This document shows, piece by piece, positions 25,718-33,968 of a stretch of DNA of 41,850 nucleotides. The DNA lies in NCBI GenBank assembly GCA_964530325.1, contig CAZHAX010000025.1, positions 1-41,850 of the forward strand. The letters are read 5' to 3'. Both the position numbers and the translations under genes were made by a program. This DNA comes from CAZHAX01 sp964530325 (GTDB taxonomy: Bacteria > Chloroflexota > Anaerolineae > B4-G1). Below the pieces are notes generated by a model, which was not told the origin of the DNA, made no database searches, and saw only the letters and a program-made list of their open reading frames with translations. The stretch's first letter is position 1. Each line of letters begins with the position of its first letter.

Positions 25718-25741
25718 AGTTTACACCACTTGACAGGACAC
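25718..25741. repeat. Probable right end of the IS256-type element
   Basis: AGTTTACACCACTTGACAGG followed by ACAC lies about 40 bases after the transposase stop, where IS256-family elements carry their right terminal repeat, and it has the usual TTTACAC...TTGACA look. The matching left end is not in the window, fitting a remnant. Confidence 0.45.
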
Positions 25742-25756
25742 AAGTGGTCTCCACGG

Positions 25757-26413
25757 CTAGATAGCGCACTGGTCAGCGATGTCTCTTGCCATACGTATGC
25801 TTCCCTGGACGCCAAACCACCTGCAGAATCGGGGGTCGGTGATCCGCTTGAGCTCCCGAAAGCCCACGTGTTCGTAGAAACGGCGCGCGCCTTCACTGTC
25901 GATGAGAACATCCAGCACCACTCTCTTCAGTCCCTTCGACCATGCCTGGTCTGCTGCATGCTCCATCAACCGTGTAGCGATGCCCTGCCTGCGCGCCCGG
26001 GGTAGCACTGCCAGTGCTTGGATGCTGTAGTCCTCGTCCGATAGGGGCTCAAACGTACTGGCCATGTTGATGATGGCCCCGATCAAGCGAGGGAAGTGCC
26101 ACGGCCGGACGATCTTGAACCACTTGAATCGGATTTCGCTCCCCATGGCGCGCTGGGCTACTTCCCAGGTCTGCCGGTCGAGGCCAAGCAGCAGCCCCAC
26201 GACCTGCCCGTCGCTTTGGGCGAGCAGGGCGTGGCTGTAGCTGTACAAGTGGCTTGGGATGGCAAAGAGCTCCCGCCAGACCCGGATGGCGTTGGTCGCC
26301 GGCCCGCCCCAGATGGTCTCAGAGGGAGCTGGGCCGCTCAGGTAGATCAGATGGGCTGCCTGCTCCGCGTCCTCGGGTGCGGCCGGGCGAACCACGATCC
26401 CCTTCGATGCCAT
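25757..26413 (-). CDS. GNAT-family N-acetyltransferase
   Basis: A 218-residue acetyl-CoA-dependent acetyltransferase. The acetyl-CoA loop is in QALAVLPRARRQGIATRLM at about residues 132-150 (R/Q-x-x-G-x-G/A pattern), followed by the C-terminal LDVLIDSEGARRFYEHVGF block near 170-190. The acceptor cannot be read from the sequence. It lies 3 bases after the CPBP gene and its SD (GGATAGG) overlaps the end of that gene, so the two are co-transcribed. Confidence 0.88.
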   Translation of the reverse strand: MASKGIVVRPAAPEDAEQAAHLIYLSGPAPSETIWGGPATNAIRVWRELFAIPSHLYSYSHALLAQSDGQVVGLLLGLDRQTWEVAQRAMGSEIRFKWFKIVRPWHFPRLIGAIINMASTFEPLSDEDYSIQALAVLPRARRQGIATRLMEHAADQAWSKGLKRVVLDVLIDSEGARRFYEHVGFRELKRITDPRFCRWFGVQGSIRMARDIADQCAI

Positions 26414-26416
26414 GTC

Positions 26417-27151
26417 CTATCCTCGCTTGCCCGTTTTCTCTACGAGGGGAACGATGATCTCTCCCATCAGCGTGTTGAGCGCGTGCATCAGGATGCATGG
26501 GTAGATGCTGCCGGTCCTCCAGTATACGAACGACATGAGGAAGCTCCCCAGGAACATGAGGAGCATGAAGCCCGGGCCGGATAGGCAGTGGATGCTCGTG
26601 AAGATGAGGGAGGTGAACAGGAAGGCCAGAAACACGCTGTCCAGATTCTGGAGAAGCGCCGTCTGGACGTAGCCCCGATAGATGACTTCCTCCAGGACCG
26701 GAATGCAGATCACGACGACGATGACCATCGTGATCAGGCCACGGTTCGTCGTCAGATAGTCGCTGGTGCGGGGGAACCAGTCCTTATCCTCGCGGCGCTG
26801 CCAGAACATGGACCGTCCAAGGGCCCTCATCAGCCACTGCAGGCCGGGGTACAGCAGCCCTCCGACGAGCACGCCGCCGATGGCGTACAGCACGCCTTCG
26901 AGGGACAAACCGCCCTGCAGGCCCAGGTCACTCAAGGAGATGCCGTTCGCCTTCAGCAGACAAAACAGGATGGCCACCGCCACGATTTCCCAGAAGGCGA
27001 TGATCAGGTAGTAGACGTGGAGCTCGGATAGCTTGATCCTGGCAGCGATCTTGCGGAGACTCAGTTTCAGCACTGGGAAAAGTGCGTACAGGGTCAGGAC
27101 TAGCATCCCCGTCCTTAGCCAGGCCAAAGGCAGCCATTCGAGTTTCAGCAT
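26417..27151 (-). CDS. CPBP-family intramembrane metalloprotease (CAAX-type)
   Basis: A 244-residue membrane protein with about seven helices and the Abi/CPBP motifs: EEVIYRG (glutamate pair plus Arg, motif 1), a His in SIHCLSGPG (motif 2) and MHALNTLMG (motif 3). These are the metal-binding and catalytic residues of glutamic-type CPBP proteases. Typical roles are processing of membrane or secreted peptides; the substrate is unknown. The ATG at 27151 has AGGAGG 7 bases upstream and is preferred over an upstream in-frame start at 27199. A truncated PadR regulator gene lies upstream in the same direction. Confidence 0.88.
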   Translation of the reverse strand: MLKLEWLPLAWLRTGMLVLTLYALFPVLKLSLRKIAARIKLSELHVYYLIIAFWEIVAVAILFCLLKANGISLSDLGLQGGLSLEGVLYAIGGVLVGGLLYPGLQWLMRALGRSMFWQRREDKDWFPRTSDYLTTNRGLITMVIVVVICIPVLEEVIYRGYVQTALLQNLDSVFLAFLFTSLIFTSIHCLSGPGFMLLMFLGSFLMSFVYWRTGSIYPCILMHALNTLMGEIIVPLVEKTGKRG

Positions 27152-27351
27152 GATCAACCTCCTCACATGATCCCGGTTTCTCAACCGGAAACACGCCATG
27201 GTATCGGCCTAGCCCTGCGTGAGGTTGACGAATCCAGCCTCACTCAACAGGCCGATGCAGTTTCTCCTGGAGATCGTCCAGCACATCAGATCCGTGGCTG
27301 CTCCCACTATGCGGCGAGAGGGCGGCCTTGCTGCTTCCCAATCACATCGGA

Positions 27352-27720
27352 TCAGGGCAGCAATCCCTGCTCCAGCTTCTCAATCACGCGCTGCAGCCAC
27401 TTCAGCTCAGCGTCTAAGCGGAGCAGCCAGTGGTCGAAGAGCACGCAGGCCAGCTCGATGTACGGCGCTCCCCGATGGCGCTGCACGAATTCTGTTTTCA
27501 GCTCGGTCAGCATCTGGAGGCCCGGCTCGAGCAGTGCCTTTCGCTCCTGCAGGAGCATCTGTACCTCGTGAGCCGGCAGGGCGCCCGTGAAGCGGAGAGC
27601 GATGTCTACGGGGTCACTCTGATAGGCCACTGTGCTCAGGGCTTCCCGCAGCAGGCGTAGGAACTCCTGTCGACCACCCTCGGTGATCTGGTACACGTCG
27701 CGGGAGGGCCGCTTGCCCAC
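27352..27720 (-). pseudogene. PadR-family regulator lacking its N-terminal winged helix
   Basis: The 122 residues begin VGKRPSRDVYQITEGG, the wing strand that ends the PadR winged helix, then the C-terminal dimerisation helices (LLQERKALLEPGLQMLTEL, WLLRLDAELKWLQRVIEKL). The recognition-helix part, about 60-70 residues, is missing: the frame upstream reads only a short unrelated stretch to a stop near 27766. So DNA binding should be lost. Immediately beyond, on the other strand, a DUF2085 gene has also lost its start. It probably once controlled the CPBP/GNAT genes downstream. Confidence 0.75.
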
Positions 27721-27733
27721 CCGCGTGGCCTTG

Positions 27734-28018
27734 CTGACCCTCCCCCTGGTCGTCGACGGAGTGACTCATCTCATCAGCGACTTTGCCGGTGTTGGCCAGG
27801 GTTTTCGCTACAGCAATGAGTGGCTGGCGACCCTGACCGGCAATGCACTGGCGCCTGGCTTCTATGCTGGCACGGAGCTGGGTTCGTTCAACTCCTGGAT
27901 GCGGCTGGTCACGGGAGTGCTCTTCGGGCTGGCGGTCGCTTGGGTCGTCTATCCTGCCCTCCACGCCTTCTTCTCCGAGGTCCGTGCCACACTCGATTCA
28001 CAGCTGCGGCGCGTTTGA
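27734..28018 (+). pseudogene. DUF2085 membrane protein, N-terminally truncated
   Basis: About 94 residues match the C-terminal part of DUF2085 proteins: LPLVVDGVTHLISDFAG, GFRYSNEWLATLTGN, GSFNSWMRLVTGVLFGLAV, then a final helix WVVYPALHAFF. The family's Cys-rich N-terminus (CHQxPxRS...CxRCxG) is absent, and the frame upstream runs through the antisense of the PadR fragment. No SD or sensible start is visible. The break falls at about 27720-27740, the same place as the PadR truncation. An intrinsic terminator follows at 28046. Confidence 0.75.
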
Positions 28019-28045
28019 GTTCGCCGCCCAGAGTGTCACCCGCCA

Positions 28046-28079
28046 AACGGCCTGCCTATCAGCGGGCCGTTCTTCTCTG
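28046..28079 (+). terminator. Intrinsic terminator
   Basis: AACGGCC (28046-28052) pairs with GGCCGTT (28065-28071), followed by CTTCTCTG. It follows the DUF2085 fragment by 27 bases and precedes the copper-gene promoter, so it separates the two units. Confidence 0.75.
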
Positions 28080-28106
28080 TACACCGTGTCGCGGTCCAGC
28101 TATGAT
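28078..28106 (+). promoter_or_regulatory. Promoter of the SHOCT-copB unit
   Basis: TGTACA (28078-28083; four of six -35 bases), exactly 17 bases, then TATGAT (28101-28106). It lies 34 bases before the first SHOCT start, just after a terminator. Confidence 0.55.
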
Positions 28107-28139
28107 AGTGACAGATGGTGAGTACGAGGGAGGTGCGAG

Positions 28140-28364
28140 ATGATGATGGGAGTGGGCTTCCTAGCACTGGGTCTACTGCTCGTTGCTGGACTGGGCTTGG
28201 TCTTCGCTGCGACCGGCTATTTCTCTATGCGGGGCGCGGACCGAGGTCGTTCGGAGGCGCGGAGTGGAATGACACCATGGCAGATACTAGACGAGCGGTT
28301 GGCCAGGGGAGAGATCGAGGCTGAGGAATACGAGAGAATCGCAGCTCGAATCGAGCGAGGTTAG
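28140..28364 (+). CDS. Small SHOCT-domain membrane protein
   Basis: A 74-residue protein: one N-terminal helix (VGFLALGLLLVAGLGLVFAA) and a C-terminal SHOCT motif, ILDERLARGEIEAEEYERI. SHOCT proteins of this shape are often found next to copper or heavy-metal ATPase genes, as here, but their action is not established. SD GGGAGG precedes the ATG. The next gene encodes a second SHOCT protein 11 bases on. Confidence 0.85.
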   Translation: MMMGVGFLALGLLLVAGLGLVFAATGYFSMRGADRGRSEARSGMTPWQILDERLARGEIEAEEYERIAARIERG

Positions 28365-28375
28365 GAGGAATAGAC

Positions 28376-28621
28376 ATGTGGTTTCGCTGTGATGGGCTAG
28401 GTTGGGGAGGTTGGGCTGGAGGGATCGTCGGTTGGGCCATATTCGTAGGCACACTGATTCTTGTCGGGATCGGTGTTGTGTGGCTGGCCCGCCAACTACG
28501 CCGGGCGCCCCTTGCGACGCACGAGAGAGCGGATCCATTGGAGATCGCCAGACGGCGTCTTGCCGCCGGAGAGATCACCATCGATGAGTTCGAGGCTATC
28601 CGAGGGCGGCTCGCGACGTGA
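28376..28621 (+). CDS. Second small SHOCT-domain membrane protein
   Basis: An 81-residue protein: Gly/Trp-rich start (RCDGLGWGGWAGG), one membrane helix near 18-42, and a C-terminal SHOCT motif PLEIARRRLAAGEITIDEF. It is similar in plan to the preceding product but divergent in sequence, so the pair is an old duplication or two independent recruits. Strong SD TAGGAGGAA. Probably co-transcribed with copB. Confidence 0.85.
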   Translation: MWFRCDGLGWGGWAGGIVGWAIFVGTLILVGIGVVWLARQLRRAPLATHERADPLEIARRRLAAGEITIDEFEAIRGRLAT

Positions 28622-28718
28622 GCCGCCCCGGTAGTCGAGCGGCGCCATGCGTGCTATACCGCGATACAGGCGGCGCCTGAACTCGACTGGGGCCGATACT
28701 GGCCAGCAGGAGGGTGAC

Positions 28719-30917
28719 GTGAGAGGGCACAGCGAGGAACACAGTGAGACGGGTGTACGCCATTCCGGACCTGGTGCCGGTCACGGGTCTCATACAGGAC
28801 ACGAGCGCCCTGGTGGCTCCGCATCTGATTCGGAAGCTCCGGCAGAGGAGCACGCCGGGCACAGTATTACGATGCCTGACAGTGAGATGGATCACGGCGA
28901 GCACGGCGGGCATGCTGATCGCGAGGCTGGCCATGGTGTCCATGGAGTCGACCACACCGGCCACGAGCAGATGTTCCGCAGGCGCTTCTGGGCGAACCTG
29001 CTGCTGACCATACCGGTGCTGCTCTTCAGCCCCATGCTGCAGGAGTGGTTCCGGTTCACTATGCCGGATTTCCCGGGCAGCCGGTGGGTCGGCCCCGGTT
29101 TCGCCATCCTGATCTTCGTCTACGGCGGTCTGCCCTTCCTGCAGATGGCCGTGCCGGAAGTGCGCAACCGCAAGCCTGGTATGATGACGCTGATCTCGCT
29201 GGCTGTCTCGGTGGCTTTCGTCTACAGCGTCTTCGCAGTGTTCGTATCTCCTGGCAGCGGCTTCTTCTGGGAGATGGCCACACTTATCGACATCATGCTG
29301 CTGGGTCACTGGCTGGAGATGCGCAGTGTGCGCCAGGCCTCCGGCGCTCTCAACGAGCTGGCCAAGCTGATGCCAGACACCGCCGAGAAACTGCTGCCCG
29401 ACGGGGATGCCGAAGAGGTGCCCGTCGGCAAGCTCAGCGCGGGCGACCTGGTTCTCGTCCGGCCCGGAGCCAGCGTTCCTGCCGACGGTGTTGTCGAGGA
29501 GGGACGGTCGGACGTGAACGAGGCGATGATCACGGGTGAATCAAGGCCGGTATCCAAAGAGCCGGGCGGGCAGGTCATCGCCGGGACGATCAACGGCGAT
29601 GGCAGCCTGCGGGTACGAGTCACCGCAACAGGTGACGAAACCGCGCTGGCGGGGATAGTGCGCCTGGTTGAGCAGTCCCGGCAAAGCAAGTCGAACACGC
29701 AGATCCTGGCGGACAAGGCAGCAGGCTGGCTGTTTTACATCGCCGTGGGCGTTGCAGCGATCACCGCCGTGGCCTGGGTGATCGCCGTGGGATTGCAGCT
29801 GGAGGTTCTAGAGAGAGTTGTCACCGTCCTGGTGATCGCCTGCCCCCACGCACTGGGACTGGCGATCCCGCTCGTGGTGGCGATCAGCACATCGATTGGG
29901 GCGTCGAATGGCATCCTCGTGCGCGACCGGCTTGCTCTGGAGGAGGCTCGTGAGGTCGACATGGTCATCTTCGACAAGACGGGTACGCTCACCGAGGGAC
30001 AGTTCGGGGTAGTGGCCATGGCCACGGTCGACGGCTGGGATGGCGATCGGGCTCTTGCCCTGGGCGCGGCAATCGAAGGCGACTCGGAGCACCTGATCGC
30101 CCGCGGAATTCGGCGTAAGGCGGAGGAGCAGGGCGTGAGCTCTCCCGAGGTCGGCGGCTTCGAAGCGATCAAGGGTCGTGGCATCCGCGCCACACACCAA
30201 GGACGCACCGTCTACGTGGGAGGGCCACGGTTGCTGGAGATGCTGGAGAGCGATCTGCCTGCCGCCTTGGCGAGCTTCACCAGCACGGCAAGCAAGAAGG
30301 GGCAGTCCGTCGTCTACCTCGTAGATGACACAAGACCTGTGGCTGCCTTTGCGCTGGCCGATGTTGTGCGGCCGGAGAGCCTGCAGGCCGTAAAGCGGTT
30401 GCAGGAGATGGGAGTCGAGGTGGCGATGCTCACCGGCGACAGCGCAGCCGTGGCGAATGCGGTTGCTGAGGAGCTGAACATCGACACTGTCTTGGCGGAG
30501 GTGCTGCCCGAGCACAAGGATGACAAGGTGGCTGAACTGCAGGGGCAGGGCAAGCGAGTGGCGATGGTGGGCGACGGAGTGAACGATGCGCCGGCACTGA
30601 CGCGGGCTGACGTTGGCATCGCCATCGGCAGCGGTACCGACGTGGCCATCGAGTCAGCCGGCATCATCCTGGTGAAGAGCAACCCCCTCGACGTGGTCAA
30701 GATCTTCGAGTTGAGCCGGGCGACGTATCGGAAGATGGTCCAGAACCTGATCTGGGCCACGGGGTACAACGTCGTCGCGCTGCCGCTGGCCGCTGGCGTG
30801 CTGGCGTCTGCAGGATTCCTGCTCTCTCCGGCGGTCGGAGCTCTGTTGATGTCGTTGAGCACGGTGATCGTAGCCATCAATGCCCAACTGCTGCGACGGA
30901 CTAGCCTTGCGGGGTAG
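28719..30917 (+). CDS. copB: Copper-exporting P1B-type ATPase (CopB type)
   Basis: A 732-residue metal pump. The cytoplasmic N-terminus has 15 His in about 85 residues (HSGPGAGHGSHTGHE, HGEHGGH) in place of a CxxC domain. The transport helix has CPH (C375-H377), the signature of the CopB subgroup. Phosphorylation site D419 in DKTGTLTEG, actuator TGES near 275, hinge GDGVNDAPAL near 620. It most likely exports copper at the cost of ATP. The GTG at 28719 is preferred because AGGAGGG lies 4 bases upstream; the frame is also open from an ATG at 28647, which has no SD. It follows two SHOCT genes and precedes a two-component system. Confidence 0.92.
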   Translation: MRGHSEEHSETGVRHSGPGAGHGSHTGHERPGGSASDSEAPAEEHAGHSITMPDSEMDHGEHGGHADREAGHGVHGVDHTGHEQMFRRRFWANLLLTIPVLLFSPMLQEWFRFTMPDFPGSRWVGPGFAILIFVYGGLPFLQMAVPEVRNRKPGMMTLISLAVSVAFVYSVFAVFVSPGSGFFWEMATLIDIMLLGHWLEMRSVRQASGALNELAKLMPDTAEKLLPDGDAEEVPVGKLSAGDLVLVRPGASVPADGVVEEGRSDVNEAMITGESRPVSKEPGGQVIAGTINGDGSLRVRVTATGDETALAGIVRLVEQSRQSKSNTQILADKAAGWLFYIAVGVAAITAVAWVIAVGLQLEVLERVVTVLVIACPHALGLAIPLVVAISTSIGASNGILVRDRLALEEAREVDMVIFDKTGTLTEGQFGVVAMATVDGWDGDRALALGAAIEGDSEHLIARGIRRKAEEQGVSSPEVGGFEAIKGRGIRATHQGRTVYVGGPRLLEMLESDLPAALASFTSTASKKGQSVVYLVDDTRPVAAFALADVVRPESLQAVKRLQEMGVEVAMLTGDSAAVANAVAEELNIDTVLAEVLPEHKDDKVAELQGQGKRVAMVGDGVNDAPALTRADVGIAIGSGTDVAIESAGIILVKSNPLDVVKIFELSRATYRKMVQNLIWATGYNVVALPLAAGVLASAGFLLSPAVGALLMSLSTVIVAINAQLLRRTSLAG

Positions 30918-31041
30918 GTCGAGTTCGAGAGGGAAGGGCCGCCGACCTGTAGCGCCGCAGGGCGCAACACCTGGTCGACTTGACGGGCGAGCATAGCCTG
31001 ACCGATACCTTCGGCGCTATCGAAAGTGGGGGGCTAGGTGC

Positions 31042-31695
31042 ATGAGTAGAGCGATCCGCGTCCTCTTGGCCGACGATCACGCTGTCGTGCGCAAGGGCAT
31101 CCGCCAGTTCCTGGAGGATGCTGGCGATATCGAAGTAATCGCTGAGGCGGACGACGGAGCCGAGGCGCTGCGCCAGATTGAGGAGCATCAACCCGATGTG
31201 GCGGTTCTCGATATCCGGATGCCGGCAGTGACAGGAGTGGAGGCGACGCGGCGTATCAAAGTGAGTTTTCCGGACGTGCGAGTACTCATACTCACATCCT
31301 ACGATGACGATCCCTACGTCTTCGCCCTGCTCCAGGCTGGCGCCGACGGCTACGTGCTCAAGACGGCCAGTGGCGAGGAGCTGGTGCGCGCTGTTCGAAC
31401 GGTTTACGCGGGGGAGTCGGCCCTTAGTCCTGAGATCGCCAGCAAGGTGGTGCGACAGGCCACGAGCGGTCGTCCGGGGGGGGCTGCGGAGCAGGTGGAG
31501 AACCTGACCCGTCGCGAGCTGGATGTACTTCGCTTGGCAGCGCGCGGGCTCACCAACCGTGCTATCGGGCGCGAGCTATCGATCAGCCATCGGACCGTGC
31601 AGGGGCACCTGCAGGGCGTCTACAGCAAGCTAGGTGTCGGCAGCCGCACGGAGGCGGTCACCGAAGCTCTGCGGCGGGGTTGGATCGTCTTCTGA
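31042..31695 (+). CDS. NarL/FixJ-family response regulator
   Basis: A 217-residue two-component regulator. The receiver domain is at 1-120 with acidic pair DDH at 11-13, phospho-acceptor D57 (VLDIRMP), Thr/Ser in LILTSYDDD and Lys in YVLKTASG. A LuxR-type HTH is at about 150-210 (LTRRELDVLRLAARGLTNR, SHRTVQGHLQGVYSKLGV). Its partner kinase starts 14 bases after the stop. Targets are not visible; copper homeostasis is suggested only by position. Confidence 0.93.
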   Translation: MSRAIRVLLADDHAVVRKGIRQFLEDAGDIEVIAEADDGAEALRQIEEHQPDVAVLDIRMPAVTGVEATRRIKVSFPDVRVLILTSYDDDPYVFALLQAGADGYVLKTASGEELVRAVRTVYAGESALSPEIASKVVRQATSGRPGGAAEQVENLTRRELDVLRLAARGLTNRAIGRELSISHRTVQGHLQGVYSKLGVGSRTEAVTEALRRGWIVF

Positions 31696-31709
31696 TCGAG
31701 GACACACCT

Positions 31710-33116
31710 ATGCGACGATGGATTCGCAGCCTTCATGCGCAGCTCTTTCTGTGGGCCATCTTGCCGGTCACCTTCGTCATCATCGCCCTTGCGTTCACAG
31801 GCGTTTACGCTCACCAGCGGACGATGCAGGACTTCGTGGCCGAGCGCGACTTGTCACTCGCCCGAATGGTTGCCACAATCGTCGAGGATGGCCTGGCCCA
31901 CGGAGTAGTTGACCCCGACGGTGCTGGGCTTGCCAACTGGACGTCTGAGCTGCTCCGTGAACAGACCGCGACAGTGCTAGTCGTGAGCGATGAAGGCACC
32001 GTCCTGGCTCATCCGGAGTCGCAGCAAGTAGGCGCCGACCTGAGCGCCGACGATGGCGTGATGGCGGCTCTTGCACAGCGTGAGGGAGCGGTGGTGCTGA
32101 CCCCAGATGGGAGCGGGCCGATGATGACCACATTCGCCAGTGTCACCGGGATAGACTGGGTGGTCCTGGTGCAGGAACCTGTGGAGGAGCTCATCGGGCC
32201 CATCCTGCGCTTCTCCAGTCTGGCTCCAATCGTCGCCGTTGGCGCGGGCATCGTCTCCTTGCTGGTTCTAGTTTTCGGCTGGCGTACCATCGTCCGTCCA
32301 CTTCAAGCCCTTTCCCAGGCCGCCGGGGAAGTCACGTGGGGAGACTACTCGGCCATCAATCGTCCCTTAGGTGGCGTACAAGAAGTACGCGAGCTGCACC
32401 TAGCGGTCGGGGAGATGGTCGACCGTATCCAGGGCTATGAGGCCGGGATGCAGGACTATCTGGGAGCAGTGACGCAGGGACAGGAGGATGAGCGTGCCAG
32501 GATTGCCCAGGAGCTGCACGACGGCCCGGTTCAGGACCTGATTGCCCTGGGGCAACAAGCGGAGATAGCGCAGCGACTGGTGGAGCGGGGAGAGACCGAC
32601 AAGGCACTCGCTGTGTTGGCCCAGGCACGACAGGCCGAGCTGAAGACAGTTGATGAGCTTCGCCGGATGATTGGGGCACTACGTCCGGTCTATCTGGAAG
32701 ATCTCGGTCTTGCGTCTGCGCTGGAGATGCTCGTTGGCGAGACAGCAGAGCGGTCCTCGGCCACGATCGAGTTACACAAGCAGAGCGACCTGGGTCGATT
32801 CGCTCCAGAGGTTGAACTTGCGGCCTACCGGGTGGCGCAGGAGGCGCTGAACAACGCTATCCAGCATGCCCAGGCAAAGAACATCGGCGTCCGCATTCAA
32901 GGCGATGCCGATGGGTTGACCCTCTCTGTTTTCGACGATGGCGTGGGGTTCGCCCTGCCTCCTCGGCCCGACCTGATGACGCGGGCTGGTCATTTCGGGC
33001 TTGTCGGTATGCAGGAGCGGGTCACGAGGTTGGGCGGCACGCTGCAGGTCGATGCCGCTCCCGGTGCAGGCACTCGCATCACCGTGCATCTGCCCCACCT
33101 GCCGCCAGCGGCGTAG
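31710..33116 (+). CDS. HisKA_3-type sensor histidine kinase
   Basis: A 468-residue membrane kinase, partner of the NarL-type regulator before it. Helix 1 at about 9-32, an extracytoplasmic single-Cache-like sensor at about 35-170 (VVSDEGTVLAHPESQQ), helix 2 near 175-195, HAMP to about 245. The dimerisation motif RIAQELHDGPVQDL has phospho-acceptor H270. HATPase_c occupies about 365-465 (YRVAQEALNNAIQHAQ, VFDDGVGF, GLVGMQERVTRLGG). The ATG at 31710 has GAGGA 7 bases upstream; a TTG at 31680 overlapping the regulator is possible but weaker. The ligand is unknown. Confidence 0.9.
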   Translation: MRRWIRSLHAQLFLWAILPVTFVIIALAFTGVYAHQRTMQDFVAERDLSLARMVATIVEDGLAHGVVDPDGAGLANWTSELLREQTATVLVVSDEGTVLAHPESQQVGADLSADDGVMAALAQREGAVVLTPDGSGPMMTTFASVTGIDWVVLVQEPVEELIGPILRFSSLAPIVAVGAGIVSLLVLVFGWRTIVRPLQALSQAAGEVTWGDYSAINRPLGGVQEVRELHLAVGEMVDRIQGYEAGMQDYLGAVTQGQEDERARIAQELHDGPVQDLIALGQQAEIAQRLVERGETDKALAVLAQARQAELKTVDELRRMIGALRPVYLEDLGLASALEMLVGETAERSSATIELHKQSDLGRFAPEVELAAYRVAQEALNNAIQHAQAKNIGVRIQGDADGLTLSVFDDGVGFALPPRPDLMTRAGHFGLVGMQERVTRLGGTLQVDAAPGAGTRITVHLPHLPPAA

Positions 33117-33187
33117 GCCGATCGCTTGTCATCGCTGGCCGCCGAGAGGCTTCTTCGTCCGCGCCTCGCCAGTGGCAGCATACCCGT

Positions 33188-33814
33188 CTAGAGAATCCCC
33201 ATGGCCATCAGACCGCCCATGGCCACGAACAGCGCCGCCGAGATCCTGAGTAGCTGCTGCTCCGGGATCAGTCTGCACAGTTGCTGGCCGCCGAGGACGC
33301 CCAGTGCACTCACGGCAGTCAGCGCCAGTGCGCCACCTGCGAGAACAGACAGCGGGTCAGCCTGACTCCCAACCAGGGCTACGACCGCCAGCTGTGTCTT
33401 GTCCCCAAGCTCGGCGGCCATCAGCAGCATCACAGTTGTGACGAAGGCCTGCCGGTTCCATAACGCGCGGCGACTGCCAGCCACGGGAGTCATGTCTGCA
33501 TCTGTGCAAGCCTCTGCGCTATCTGGCTCTTCATGGGTCAACCTGGTCGACTGGCGCCAGATGAGCGCGCCCATGACGACAAACGCCACGGCCGCTGCCG
33601 TCTGCACAGTACCCTCTGGGAGCAGTACCAGCAGCGCCTGTCCCCCGATGACCCCGATGGCTGTCACTAGGGAAAGAGCCAGGCTGGCCCCGAAGAATAC
33701 TGGCAGAGGGCAACGATACCTGCACGTCTGGGTCACGACAGCCAGCTGGGTCTTGTCACCCAGCTCCGCGACGAAGATCAAACCAAGGGTGGACAAGAGA
33801 GTGTTCCAGTCCAT
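33188..33814 (-). CDS. TMEM165/GDT1 (UPF0016) family cation transporter
   Basis: A 208-residue membrane protein with six helices in two homologous halves, each carrying the diagnostic motif AELGDKTQLAVV (near residues 16 and 136). These acidic motifs bind cations; family members export Mn2+ or exchange Ca2+/Mn2+ for H+. A His/Cys-containing loop separates the halves. It stands alone on the - strand with its own promoter, converging with the histidine kinase gene. Confidence 0.9.
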   Translation of the reverse strand: MDWNTLLSTLGLIFVAELGDKTQLAVVTQTCRYRCPLPVFFGASLALSLVTAIGVIGGQALLVLLPEGTVQTAAAVAFVVMGALIWRQSTRLTHEEPDSAEACTDADMTPVAGSRRALWNRQAFVTTVMLLMAAELGDKTQLAVVALVGSQADPLSVLAGGALALTAVSALGVLGGQQLCRLIPEQQLLRISAALFVAMGGLMAMGIL

Positions 33815-33868
33815 AGAGCTCCGATAGCCGCGGCAGTCGGAATAGAGGGCGGCTGCACAAGGGGGTAG

Positions 33869-33897
33869 ACTATACCACAGATTGCGGTGGCTGTCTA
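33869..33897 (-). promoter_or_regulatory. Promoter of the TMEM165-family gene
   Basis: On the - strand: TAGACA (33892-33897), exactly 17 bases, TATAGT (33869-33874). Each hexamer has five of six consensus bases. It sits 55 bases before the ATG at 33814, leaving no room for a manganese riboswitch. It lies only 16 bases from the insertion sequence. Confidence 0.75.
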
Positions 33898-33913
33898 GCT
33901 CGATCAGGGGGCC

Positions 33914-33939
33914 TGTTGTTGTTCAATGAATTTGTCACC
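33914..33939. repeat. Left outer inverted repeat of the IS
   Basis: The core TTCAATGAATTTGTCACC matches the right end TTCAGTGATTCTGTCACC read on the other strand. An inner copy TTCAGTGAACATGTCACC follows at 33949-33966, and the transposase ATG is just 3 bases after it. Confidence 0.75.
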
Positions 33940-33968
33940 ATGCAACTGTTCAGTGAACATGTCACCCC

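Noticed and set aside
33815..33868. Manganese riboswitch before the TMEM165-family gene
   Set aside because: The leader between promoter and start is only about 55 bases, too short for a yybP-ykoY element.
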